41,827 nt of DNA, from assembly GCA_016779585.1 (NCBI GenBank), contig JADHNI010000032.1, positions 1-41,827 of the forward strand, given 5' to 3'. This document shows positions 7,805-15,773 of the stretch, piece by piece. Each line of letters opens with the position of its first letter. Positions within the stretch are counted from its first letter, which is position 1. The translations under genes were made by a program, and so were the position numbers. Source of the DNA: Pseudomonadales bacterium. Lineage in GTDB: Bacteria; Pseudomonadota; Gammaproteobacteria; Pseudomonadales; Azotimanducaceae. The notes under the pieces were generated by a model. The model made no database searches and had not been told where the DNA came from. It was given only the letters and a program-made list of their open reading frames with translations.

Positions 7805-9085
7805 TTAACCGATGCTACCAGAAAAGCGTTCGATCAGTTCACGAACGCTATGCAGGCTGAGGCCGACGAGGCCACCCACGACTGTGCCGTTGATGCGAAT
7901 AAACTGCAGGTCCTTGCCAATCTGTTCCTCGATCCGCAGCGAGGTAGCCTCCGGGTCCCAGCCCTCGATGGTGTCAGAAACCAGGCTGGCGATTTCGTGG
8001 CCGTAAGTGTCAATGAGGTATCGGGCAGAGTCTTCTGCCCAGCCATCGATTTTCTCAGCCAGGGTGTCGTCTTCCAGTATGGACTCACCAAAACGGATGA
8101 CGGAGTCCTCGATGGCTTTCTTCAATTCTGCATCCGGGTGTTCACTCTACCTGATAAGGACGTCCTTGATATCTTGCCAGAGCGTACCGGTGAACTCGAT
8201 GACAGCAGGGGCTTCCAGCAGTTCTTCCTTGATGGCGATTTCCTTGTCGCGGATGTCTTCTGAATGTTTCAGGTCGTCCATGAATTCGTTAATCATGTTG
8301 ACGAGGCGAACGCGCAGGGGATGGTAAATGTCGACCTGCATTTCATAGAGCATCTTGGAAACGGAACGCACGATTCTCTGGTAAATAGCTTTGTCGACAG
8401 ATGACGGGAACCACCAGGGGGTTTCCTCCTGAACCTTGTCGCGGATGTCCCGGTCACTGTCTTCCAGGAGGTAAAGGCCCATGTTCACCGCTCCATCAAA
8501 CAGGTCCTGTTGTCGCCGGCCCGAAGTGATGAACGACATCAGTTCACCGATCATAGGCGCGAACGAGGTGCTGCGAATTTTGTCTTCAACCTTCTTTTCG
8601 ATCATCGCCTGGATGTCGTCGTCGTTGATTACCTTTACCACCCCAGCGAGTCCTGCGGTCACCTGTTCAGCGACGGCGCTTGCGTTACCTTCCTCGACGA
8701 GCCAGCCAGCGACCCGGCGGCTGAGATTCATGGAGCGTATTTTTTTGGTAATGACTTCATCAGACAGAAAATTGGCCTGCACAAATGCGCCGAACTGCTC
8801 AGCGATATCATTCTTGCGGTTTGGGATAATGGCGGTGTGCGGGATTTTTAGCCCTGCCGGGTGACGGAACAGGGCGGTGACGGCAAACCAGTCAGCAATA
8901 GCGCCAACCATGGCGGCCTCCGAGGCGGCGTTAACATAACTGACCCAGTAGTACTGGTGTTCCAGGTAAGCAGACCCCGTATAGATAAATGCAACCAGCA
9001 GCAGGAGACCGGTCGCCAGCTGTTTCATCCGCTGCAGTTCAGCGATGCGTTCAGGGTCATGATCGAGAAAAATTGTGCTGCTCAT
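7805..9085 (-). pseudogene. DUF445 family membrane protein (YjiN-like), interrupted by one in-frame TAG
   Basis: Residues 1-312 are encoded by 9085-8150 and end at TAG (8149-8147). The same frame then continues without shift (SEHPDAELKKAIEDSVIRF...) to TAA at 7805, giving about 426 codons, the usual DUF445/YjiN length. The N-terminal part has a transmembrane segment (QLATGLLLLVAFIYTGSAYL, residues about 22-41) and the family block AASEAAMVGAIADWFAVTALFRHP. The C-terminal part has EIASLVSDTIEGWDPE and FIRINGTVVGGLVGL, the conserved end of DUF445 with a second membrane-associated helix. Both halves look well preserved, so the stop is recent, suppressed, or a base error; one C-to-T change would turn CAG into TAG. 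Function of DUF445 is unknown. The downstream half alone has only a TTG start (8125) and is unlikely to be a separate gene. Confidence 0.85.
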
Positions 9086-9198
9086 AGAGACTCTTTCATT
9101 TGGCCACCCCCAAGGGGTAGCAATATAGGTGCCATCCCGGGTTTAGCGGGCTTTCCCGGGAAATATGTGGATACGGCAGGTATGTCCGCTGCAAATTT

Positions 9199-9213
9199 GA
9201 CCACTTTTTGGTC
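9199..9213. promoter_or_regulatory. Inverted repeat GACCA-N5-TGGTC upstream of the SDR gene
   Basis: A perfect 5-bp inverted repeat lies about 67 bp before the SDR start in the 194-bp region between the divergent DUF445 and SDR genes. TTGAAA at 9218-9223 could be a -35 element just beyond it. GACCA/TGGTC half-sites are common for TetR-type repressors, so it may be an operator, but no regulator gene is adjacent. Apart from this I see no gene or other signal in 9086-9279. Confidence 0.25.
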
Positions 9214-9279
9214 CGTCTTGAAATGCTGGCGGGCATTTGCTCCTATAGCGAATCGATTGGAAACATTAAAAGGTGTGTC

Positions 9280-10050
9280 GTGGATCTCTTTTCCCTTGAA
9301 GGTAAAAACATAGCTGTGACCGGTGCTTCCTCTGGGTTCGGTCACCACTTTGCCGGAGTTCTGGCAGGCGCGGGGGCCAGCGTCGTTTTAGGTGCCCGGC
9401 GCACCGAGAAGATCCAGGATCGTGTCAGCGAGATCAACGACAGTGGCGGCAAGGCAACCGGCGTTGCACTTGATGTGCGTGAACCGGGATCCTGTGCAGA
9501 TTTCCTGCAGCAGGCAGAGGAAACATATGGTCCAGTAGATGTCCTGATCAACAACGCCGGAGTTGAAGCCGGTGCAAAGACGTATACCATGATCGATGAA
9601 GACGACTGGGATTATGTCTTTGACACCAACCTGAAATCCGTCTGGCGCCTTTCCAAAATGTACACCGAGGCGGTAACCCGGAACGGGCAGGGCAGTGGCA
9701 ACATTATCAATATCGCGTCGATTACAGCGTATCGCACTATCAAGGGGCAGTTTCCCTACGCCGTATCGAAAGCGGCGCTGGTGAAGGCGACAGAAATCAT
9801 GGCGCTGGAGGGTGCCCGCTATGGCATCCGCGTGAATGCTCTTGCACCCGGGTACATATTGACCGATGTCAGTCGGGTCCTGCTGGAGAGTGAGCGTTCG
9901 GAAAGCTTTGTCAAAGGTATCCCGATGCGGCGTTATGGTGAGTTTGAGGACCTGAACGGACCGCTTCTGCTGCTGGCGTCTGACGCTTCCGCATATATGA
10001 CCGGTTCTACAATTGTGGTGGATGGTGGACATATCTGCTCAGAGCTCTGA
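9280..10050 (+). CDS. Short-chain dehydrogenase/reductase (SDR)
   Basis: The protein has 256 residues from GTG 9280, preceded by AAAAGG at 9268-9273; the more upstream in-frame ATG 9208 lacks a binding site and adds residues before the normal SDR beginning. Classical SDR motifs in order: cofactor loop TGASSGFG (near residue 15), DVLINNAGVEAG, catalytic Ser in IINIASITAYR, YAVSKAALVK with the Tyr-x3-Lys pair, and LAPGYILTDV. An Arg-rich GARRTEK after the second strand, where NADP-preferring enzymes carry basic residues, suggests NADP(H) use (inference). It reduces or oxidises a carbonyl/alcohol substrate; which one cannot be told. It sits alone before the Fur-regulated feo operon and ends about 60 bp upstream of feoA. 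Confidence 0.92.
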   Translation: MDLFSLEGKNIAVTGASSGFGHHFAGVLAGAGASVVLGARRTEKIQDRVSEINDSGGKATGVALDVREPGSCADFLQQAEETYGPVDVLINNAGVEAGAKTYTMIDEDDWDYVFDTNLKSVWRLSKMYTEAVTRNGQGSGNIINIASITAYRTIKGQFPYAVSKAALVKATEIMALEGARYGIRVNALAPGYILTDVSRVLLESERSESFVKGIPMRRYGEFEDLNGPLLLLASDASAYMTGSTIVVDGGHICSEL

Positions 10051-10054
10051 TTTC

Positions 10055-10090
10055 TTTACATTCGGCTCGCAAATGATAATAATTCTCATC
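10055..10090 (+). promoter_or_regulatory. Fur box overlapping the feoA promoter
   Basis: TGATAAT-A-ATTCTCA (10074-10088) matches the 7-1-7 Fur consensus TGATAAT-N-ATTATCA with one mismatch. A sigma-70-like promoter overlaps it: TTTACA (10055-10060), a 17-bp spacer, then AATAAT (10078-10083). feoA starts 22 bp after the box. Fe(II)-Fur would therefore block RNA polymerase and repress feoAB in iron-rich cells. Confidence 0.85.
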
Positions 10091-10111
10091 TTTATCTGAC
10101 GCAGACCCCCT

Positions 10112-10339
10112 ATGACTCTTGCCGATGTAGCGCCCTCCGGTCGCTGCCGCGTTATTGGCGCAGCAGAAGAGAATCGAGATTTCCAGTCTCGCCTGTATGC
10201 CCTTGGCCTGTTCCCCGGGGCGATGGTGGATGTCCTGCATGTTGCGCCCCTCGGTGACCCTCTTCAGGTAAGGGTCGGGCACACCCTGATCAGCATTCGC
10301 AAGAAAGAAGCGAATCTCGTCCAGGTCGAAGAAGACTGA
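10112..10339 (+). CDS. feoA: Ferrous iron transport protein A
   Basis: The protein has 75 residues, normal for FeoA. It is a cytoplasmic SH3-like protein that assists FeoB in Fe(II) uptake. Family marks are TLADVAPSGRCRVIG at the start, RLYALGLFPGAMVDVLHVAPLGDPLQVRV in the middle (LGLxPG and GDP turns), and the closing strand LISIRKKEANLVQV. It is the first gene behind a Fur box and lies 8 nt before feoB, so the two are co-transcribed. No feoC follows feoB. High confidence in identity; the mechanism by which FeoA aids FeoB is still debated for the family. Confidence 0.95.
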   Translation: MTLADVAPSGRCRVIGAAEENRDFQSRLYALGLFPGAMVDVLHVAPLGDPLQVRVGHTLISIRKKEANLVQVEED

Positions 10340-10347
10340 GGCAACCA

Positions 10348-12462
10348 TTGGCAACTTTTCGAATTGCCCTGATCGGCAATCCCAACTGTGGCAAGACCAC
10401 GCTGTTTAATGCCCTGACCGGTTCCCACCAGAAGGTAGGTAACTGGCCGGGAGTTACCGTTGAGAGGAAGACAGGTCGGTTCCACTACGAATCGCACGAT
10501 TGCGAAATCATCGACCTTCCGGGTATCTATTCCCTGGAACAGGAATACCTCGGCCTGGATGAAAAAATTGCCCGCGAGTTCCTGGATGGCGGCGAGTTCG
10601 ACGTCATCATTAATATACTGGACGCCGGAAACCTGCAGCGAAACCTGGTCCTGACCCAGCAGCTGCTGGAACTTGGCTACCCCATGGTGGTTGCGGTCAA
10701 CATGCTGGACGTGGCTGAGCAACAGGGTGTGCGTGTTGAAGTTGAAGCCATGGCCCGTGAACTTGGTGTGCCGACCTGTCCGATCATCGCGTCGAAAAAA
10801 GAGGGGCTGAACGGGCTCCTTGAACAGTTGTTTCAGGTGAAAGCCGTTTCAGCGCCGGCGATGCCCAACGATAATGATTTTGTGGGCGACAGGATTGTAC
10901 GTCGATATCATCGTGCTGAAGAGATCGCTGGTGGCGTCGTGCAGATGGTTCCGGTTGAGAGCACGATTACCGAGCAGATTGATCGATTCGTGTTGAACCG
11001 TTGGCTCGGGATTCCGATCTTCCTTGCCATGATGTATCTCATGTTCACGATTGCCGTAAACGCCGGTGCGGTGTTCATCGATTTCTTCGACATCCTGTTC
11101 GGTGCTTTCGCTGTTGAACTGCCTCGGCATCTGTTGGACGGCATTAACGCCCCGGACTGGTTTGTGGTTCTGCTGGCAGATGGCCTCGGAGGAGGTGTCC
11201 AGCTGGTTGCCACTTTTATCCCAGTGATTGGTGCACTGTTCCTGTGCCTGTCTGTGCTTGAGGCTTCCGGATACATGGCTCGTGCTGCTTTTGTGGTTGA
11301 TCGGCTGATGGCCCGCATTGGCTTGCCGGGAACAGCCTTTGTGCCCCTGATCGTTGGTTTTGGCTGTAATGTGCCGGCGGTGATGGCCACTCGCTCGATG
11401 GGCCGGGAAAGCGATCGATTGCTGACCATTGCCATGGCGCCATTCATGTCCTGTGGTGCCAGGTTGACGGTTTATGCGCTGTTTGCGGCTGCTTTTTTCC
11501 CGGTTAATGGTCAGAACGTTGTCTTTGGTCTTTACCTGCTCGGCATCGTCATGGCGGTACTCACGGGCTGGCTGTTCAGGCGGCAGATTTTCGATGAGGA
11601 AGTGACGCCGTCATTCCAGGAAATGCCGGCCTACCATTTGCCGGTACTTCGCAACATTCTGATTACCACCTGGTTCCGCCTGCGCGGATTTGTCGTCCGT
11701 GCAGGTCGCACCATTGTGCTGGTGGTGATAGCGCTTAGTTTCCTTAATTCGTTCGGTACTGACGGGTCCTTTGGCAATGAAGATACCGAGCAGTCTGTAC
11801 TTGCTGCCGTTGGCAAAACCCTGACACCAGCGTTCGCACCGATTGGTGTTAAGGAAGAGAACTGGCCAGCAACCGTAGGTCTGTTTACTGGCTTGTTTGC
11901 CAAGGAGGCGGTGGTTGGTACGCTTGATGCCCTATATACCGACGACAGCGAGCCGGAAGATTCCGGTTTTCCTGATCTTGCGGCAGCGACATCCGAGGCC
12001 CTGGTGAGTATCCGGGACAACAGCGTCGATCTGCTGGGGAGCCTGGCTGATCCTCTTGGCATTAGCATAGAAACAAATGCTGATATTTTTATTGCCGCGG
12101 AAAACCAGGGGGTGACAACGCACACGCTGTCCAACATGGCATGGTTGTTCGGCTCGCAGTTTGCCGCTTTCTGTTACCTGGTGTTTATCCTTCTGTACGC
12201 GCCCTGTGTGGCGGTACTCGGTGCTATCGCCAAGGAATCAGGGTGGCGCTGGATGCTCCTGACGTTTACCTGGACCACTGGCCTCGCTTACATCACAGCC
12301 AGTTGTCTATACCAGATAGGCACGTTTATGGACCATCCGGGGAGCTCGTCTATCTGGCTGTTCGGGTGTGCCGTGGTCTCGGTCATTGCCGTTCGTTTAC
12401 TCAGGACCCTTGGCCGTAAATCGGTTGCATCCAACCTGATCAACGTTGTGCAGGTAACCTGA
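10348..12462 (+). CDS. feoB: Ferrous iron transport protein B
   Basis: The protein has 704 residues from TTG 10348, the only start that keeps the complete first G-motif. It is the inner-membrane Fe(II) transporter with an N-terminal GTPase domain: G1 GNPNCGKT (10-17), G2 region KVGNWPGVTVE, G3 DLPG (56-59), G4 NMLD (118-121) and an ASKKEGL G5 loop. A helical spacer follows, then two Gate-type membrane halves with the recognisable segments LPGTAFVPLIVGFGCNVPAVMATR and VGLFTGLFAKEAVVGTLDAL, the latter holding the usual Cys-free variant of the second gate. The C-terminus is hydrophobic (FCYLVFILLYAPCVAVLGAI). It is co-transcribed with feoA under Fur control; the genome may depend on it for anaerobic or microaerobic iron supply. 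Confidence 0.95.
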   Translation: MATFRIALIGNPNCGKTTLFNALTGSHQKVGNWPGVTVERKTGRFHYESHDCEIIDLPGIYSLEQEYLGLDEKIAREFLDGGEFDVIINILDAGNLQRNLVLTQQLLELGYPMVVAVNMLDVAEQQGVRVEVEAMARELGVPTCPIIASKKEGLNGLLEQLFQVKAVSAPAMPNDNDFVGDRIVRRYHRAEEIAGGVVQMVPVESTITEQIDRFVLNRWLGIPIFLAMMYLMFTIAVNAGAVFIDFFDILFGAFAVELPRHLLDGINAPDWFVVLLADGLGGGVQLVATFIPVIGALFLCLSVLEASGYMARAAFVVDRLMARIGLPGTAFVPLIVGFGCNVPAVMATRSMGRESDRLLTIAMAPFMSCGARLTVYALFAAAFFPVNGQNVVFGLYLLGIVMAVLTGWLFRRQIFDEEVTPSFQEMPAYHLPVLRNILITTWFRLRGFVVRAGRTIVLVVIALSFLNSFGTDGSFGNEDTEQSVLAAVGKTLTPAFAPIGVKEENWPATVGLFTGLFAKEAVVGTLDALYTDDSEPEDSGFPDLAAATSEALVSIRDNSVDLLGSLADPLGISIETNADIFIAAENQGVTTHTLSNMAWLFGSQFAAFCYLVFILLYAPCVAVLGAIAKESGWRWMLLTFTWTTGLAYITASCLYQIGTFMDHPGSSSIWLFGCAVVSVIAVRLLRTLGRKSVASNLINVVQVT

Positions 12463-12531
12463 CGAAACCATTGTGCACTGCAGGCTTCCCCCCTTTTTCG
12501 CTGTTTTTGAAAAGGTTGCTGCGTTAGACTT

Positions 12532-12557
12532 GCGCGTTCGCGCCCCCTTGGTTTTTT
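12532..12557 (+). terminator. Possible terminator after feoB
   Basis: GCGCG (12532-12536) and CGCGC (12539-12543) form a hairpin with a 2-nt loop, which is tight, followed after 8 nt by T6 (12552-12557). A second weaker stem, CCTTTT with AAAAGG, lies at 12492-12515. Neither is a textbook terminator; together they are all I see in the 112 bp between feoB and the next gene. Confidence 0.3.
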
Positions 12558-12574
12558 AGCGGTATTTAGATTTA

Positions 12575-13660
12575 GTGGATATCCGAACGCGCCTGTCACT
12601 GGCTCTTGTCTTCGTTTCCCTGCTCAGCATGATGCTCCTGGGTACTTTTGCGTATTACACGTCTGCAAATCTGCTCGAGGAAATATCGCTTCGCCAGCTG
12701 GATGCCCTGGCTGAAAGCAAGAAACGTGACCTCATCAAGGTTTATGACAGCTGGGAAGACAATCTCCGCCTTGTGCGCGACCGAACCCAGCTTCGTTACT
12801 CAATTCGTGAATATGTTGATTCAGAAAACCTGGATGCACAGCGCAACATTCAGCGCATCATCGAAGGGATTACCGTTGCTGTCACGGAGATCGACAAGAT
12901 TATCGTGTTCGACATTGACGGGCAGGAAATTGCCTCCTTCGGTCGCAGCCCGATTGCCTACTCGGATGTTCCCATTGGGGATGACATCACCTACGTTGGT
13001 ACTTTCCTTCAGGATGATGGACCAAGGGTGGTCCTGAACACGGGCGTGCGGCTCGATGGTTCACTGATTGGTGGTATTGAACTGATTATCGATGCCCGGG
13101 ACATTATTGATGTTACCGGGGATTACACCGGTCTTGGCGATACCGGTGAGGCTTTTGTCGTCAAAAAAGTCGGCGACAAGCTGGTGACGTTGAACCCCCT
13201 TCGACACCAGGTGGAAGGATTCTCTGGCGAGCAGGTGGAAGCCTCTGCAACCGGAGACATGAGTAAGGTGTTTACGCCCGCTGATAATGTGCCGGCAGAG
13301 GCGCATAAAGATTACCGTGGCGAGTGGGTATGGCTCGCCACTCGCTACATCGACGAACTGGGCTGGGGCCTGGTGGTGAAAGTCGATGTGGATGAAGAAG
13401 GAAAACGCGCAGATGTCCTGCAGGAAGCCCTCTTTGATATTGCGGTTGCTCTGTCAGCATTCGCTATTATCGGCGGCGCGCTGCTGGGCTTCTACCTCGC
13501 CAGCCCCATTCAGGAACTGGCTGTCGTCGTTGAGCGAATGCGACATGGTGAAGCGGGTCTGCGTGCTGAAGTTAAAGGTGATGACGAAATCGCCTACCTG
13601 GCTGAATCCCTGAATGTGTTGCTGGACCATTTAGAGGAACAGCAGGAAAAAGATGCCTGA
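12575..13660 (+). CDS. Membrane receptor with extracytoplasmic cache-like sensor and HAMP, no output domain
   Basis: The protein has 361 residues from GTG 12575. Layout: transmembrane helix about 6-28, an extracytoplasmic region about 30-285 that looks like a double-cache sensor (IIVFDIDGQEIASFGRSP, VRLDGSLIGGIELIIDARDI, then TGLGDTGEAFVVKKVGDKLV, the 'G.tGe.yvvd..G' cache signature), a second transmembrane helix about 287-309, and a HAMP-like linker (LASPIQELAVVVERMRHGE...DEIAYLAESLNVLLDHLEE). Translation stops right after HAMP, where a histidine kinase, GGDEF or methyl-accepting domain would normally begin. Its last codons overlap the cation exchanger gene by 8 nt. It may signal to a partner in trans or modulate the neighbour, or be a remnant of a longer receptor (inference). 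Ligand unknown. Confidence 0.75.
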   Translation: MDIRTRLSLALVFVSLLSMMLLGTFAYYTSANLLEEISLRQLDALAESKKRDLIKVYDSWEDNLRLVRDRTQLRYSIREYVDSENLDAQRNIQRIIEGITVAVTEIDKIIVFDIDGQEIASFGRSPIAYSDVPIGDDITYVGTFLQDDGPRVVLNTGVRLDGSLIGGIELIIDARDIIDVTGDYTGLGDTGEAFVVKKVGDKLVTLNPLRHQVEGFSGEQVEASATGDMSKVFTPADNVPAEAHKDYRGEWVWLATRYIDELGWGLVVKVDVDEEGKRADVLQEALFDIAVALSAFAIIGGALLGFYLASPIQELAVVVERMRHGEAGLRAEVKGDDEIAYLAESLNVLLDHLEEQQEKDA

Positions 13661-14600
13661 ATTTATTGATTTCCTGAAGCTGTTTGGAGGCTTCGTTTAC
13701 CTGCTGATGGGCGGCGAACTCCTGGTTCGTGGTGCCCTGGGTCTCTCCAAGGAAAGCAATATTCCCCCGGTAGTGGTTGGTATGACGGTTGTCGCCATGG
13801 GTACTTCTGCACCGGAGCTGATGGTGTCGACCTTCTCCTCACTGTCGGGTTACCCCGGTATTGCCATCGGTAACGTCGTTGGCAGTAATATTGCCAATGT
13901 GTTGCTGGTTATCGGCATACCGGCGATGATCTACCCCATCAGTTGTGCCCAGGAGGGTTTGTCACGGCAGACAAGCCTCATGATTGCAGTATCGCTGATG
14001 TGTATCGTGATGTGTGCGTTTGAGCCCATCAACTTCTGGGAAGGTGTGCTGCTCGTAGTCATCCTGGTGTGTTTCCTGATCATGGCGACCCGAGGTACAG
14101 CAATTATTCCACTTGATGATGCAGAGGAAGAAATGGACCGCGGCCTGGGGTTGCCAACCTACCCCAGTACAATCACGCTGTTTATTGTTCTTGGCGTTGT
14201 CTCCCTGCCCCTGGGTGCTGACCTGGTCGTGGAGGGAGGTGTTGGACTCGCGACGTCCTGGGGTGTATCGGAAGCGGTTATTGGTCTCAGCCTCATCGCC
14301 CTTGGTACCTCGTTGCCGGAACTCAGTACGACGGTAATTGCGGCGCTGCACAAGAGCTCTGATGTAGCCATCGGCAACGTTGTTGGCAGTAACCTCTTTA
14401 ACATCCTTGCGATTCTCGGTATTACCGCGTTACTGACGGATATTCCGGTTGACCCGCAGTTCCTTCGATTTGATGTCTGGGTAATGTTCGCAGCGGCCGT
14501 GCTGCTGTGGATTTTTGTCCTGGTCAAGGGAACGATTGGCCGGGTGTGGGGTGGCGTCTTCCTCGCCGGATATTTCGGTTACATGGCGGCTATCTACTAG
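13653..14600 (+). CDS. Calcium/sodium antiporter, CaCA family (YrbG-like)
   Basis: The protein has 315 residues, typical of bacterial CaCA exchangers with about ten membrane helices. The two internal alpha-repeats are clear: VGMTVVAMGTSAPELMVSTFSS with GNVVGSNIANVLLVIG, and LSLIALGTSLPELSTTVIAA with GNVVGSNLFNILAILG. The conserved Glu of each GTS-x-PE motif and the Asn of GSN coordinate the cation in this family. The acidic loop DDAEEEMDRG lies between the repeats. The start overlaps the cache-HAMP receptor by 8 nt, so both are probably made together. The 3' end nearly meets a convergent kinase gene (3-nt gap). It exchanges Ca2+ for Na+ or H+ across the inner membrane; the exact ion pair is not determined by sequence. 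Confidence 0.93.
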   Translation: MPEFIDFLKLFGGFVYLLMGGELLVRGALGLSKESNIPPVVVGMTVVAMGTSAPELMVSTFSSLSGYPGIAIGNVVGSNIANVLLVIGIPAMIYPISCAQEGLSRQTSLMIAVSLMCIVMCAFEPINFWEGVLLVVILVCFLIMATRGTAIIPLDDAEEEMDRGLGLPTYPSTITLFIVLGVVSLPLGADLVVEGGVGLATSWGVSEAVIGLSLIALGTSLPELSTTVIAALHKSSDVAIGNVVGSNLFNILAILGITALLTDIPVDPQFLRFDVWVMFAAAVLLWIFVLVKGTIGRVWGGVFLAGYFGYMAAIY

Positions 14601-14603
14601 CTG

Positions 14604-15665
14604 TCAGCTTCCCCGGATCGCGCCGATGGCATCGAGATCCTGTGACATGCGGGCACTTCCCCTGGCCATAACCATAAACATGTCGTTGCCGCGTTCTGTC
14701 TCACCGACGATCATTGAAGCAATCACGGCCATAATCAGTCCGGCGGGCGCAAAAAAGCGGTAGTAATACCAGCAGTCTTCCCAGCTCAGGTTTACGTCAT
14801 AAGTTTGCAGGGTTTCGTAGTATCTACGCAGTAGCAGTTCGTCCTGTGCTGCCCTTTCATCGGGTCTTATGGAAGTTCCCATAAAGTAGCTGGCATCATT
14901 CAGGCCGCAACCATAGGTGTAGGACTGCCAGTCGACCACCGCAAGCGGGTAGGGGCCACCAAACATCATGTTATCCAGGCGGTAGTCGACGTGAATCAGG
15001 GTGCGGGCACCCTCAAAATTAGCACGGTAACCTGACATGCTTTCGCCAACCAGTTTCACCATGTCGATTTCCTGGTCGTTGAGTCGACCCTGGTAGCGCT
15101 CCAGGAAACCCGGCATCAGTGAATTGTAGAGTTCGCCCGTCACATCCGGCGCGTCGGAAGTCTCTTTGATGATATGACCATCAACAATAGAGTCGTCGCC
15201 CCACAGGGGGCCGTGCAGGTGAGCCAGTTGCACCATCGCGAGTTCCCCGTCCGCAGCATCACATCCGGCCAGCTGGTCACCCTGGACACCTGGAGCCAGG
15301 TCCTCCATAAGGATAATGAATTCGTGGGTCTCATCATCAATATCCGTGAAAAGGACTTTTGGTGTCTGTATGTTGACCCGATTCTGGTAGTGCTTGTAGA
15401 AGTGAACCTCTTTTTCGTAGTTCTGGAGACTTATGCCCGTGGCACGGCTGACCGGATCCTGTGAGGGGAATTTGCCCACGACAGTTGCGGGCAGATCGCC
15501 CGTGCTTTCAAGTGTAAACCTGACGTTTTCGCCAACCTGGCCGGTCCCGATCGATTCAGCAGTGAAGCTTTTAACCGTGCCTTCGATATTGTTGGCATTC
15601 AATATCTCTGAAAGCCAATCACTGGTTATCTGCTCAGGATCACTGATGAGTTTTGGCTGGGACAT
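14604..15665 (-). CDS. APH/EcKinase-like phosphotransferase
   Basis: The protein has 353 residues from ATG 15665, chosen over TTG 15686 because AAGGAAG lies about 8 nt before this ATG. It has the protein-kinase-like APH fold: a phosphate-binding region GTGQVGENVRFTLE near residue 50, VVGKFPSQDP with the likely ATP-binding Lys, the hinge EFIILMEDLAPGVQGDQ, the catalytic loop LIHVDYRLDNMMFGG (His-x-Asp-x4-Asn) and the metal-binding VVDWQSYTYGCG. The spacing and C-terminal WEDCWYYYRFFAP segment resemble the DUF1679/EcKinase-like subgroup rather than the acyl-CoA-dehydrogenase-linked kinase at 3052-4464. Substrate unknown; related proteins act on small metabolites such as steroids or choline-like compounds. 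It is transcribed divergently from an APC permease, 108 bp away. Confidence 0.85.
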   Translation of the reverse strand: MSQPKLISDPEQITSDWLSEILNANNIEGTVKSFTAESIGTGQVGENVRFTLESTGDLPATVVGKFPSQDPVSRATGISLQNYEKEVHFYKHYQNRVNIQTPKVLFTDIDDETHEFIILMEDLAPGVQGDQLAGCDAADGELAMVQLAHLHGPLWGDDSIVDGHIIKETSDAPDVTGELYNSLMPGFLERYQGRLNDQEIDMVKLVGESMSGYRANFEGARTLIHVDYRLDNMMFGGPYPLAVVDWQSYTYGCGLNDASYFMGTSIRPDERAAQDELLLRRYYETLQTYDVNLSWEDCWYYYRFFAPAGLIMAVIASMIVGETERGNDMFMVMARGSARMSQDLDAIGAIRGS

Positions 15666-15773
15666 CCCGGGTACTTCCTTAAACAACGAGCTGCCACTAT
15701 AGAAAGCGCCGCAGACCCCTGCAAGTAGGCGAAGAGTTGGTGTAGAGTCCCCTATTCTCTAAGAACTATCCCT

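Noticed and set aside
7805-8125. 106-aa DUF445 C-terminal frame as a separate gene
   Set aside because: Same frame as the longer DUF445 piece; its only start is TTG, and no gene boundary is needed if the TAG is ignored.
8147-8149. Pyrrolysine insertion at the amber codon
   Set aside because: Pyrrolysine is confined to certain archaea and a few bacteria, and no family evidence supports it here. A mutation or base error is simpler.
9082-9348. 88-aa open frame on the minus strand, upstream of DUF445
   Set aside because: It overlaps the SDR start on the other strand, has no known motif, and looks like a shadow of the intergenic sequence.
10112-12462. feoC downstream of feoB
   Set aside because: No small winged-helix frame follows feoB; the next gene is a cache-HAMP receptor.
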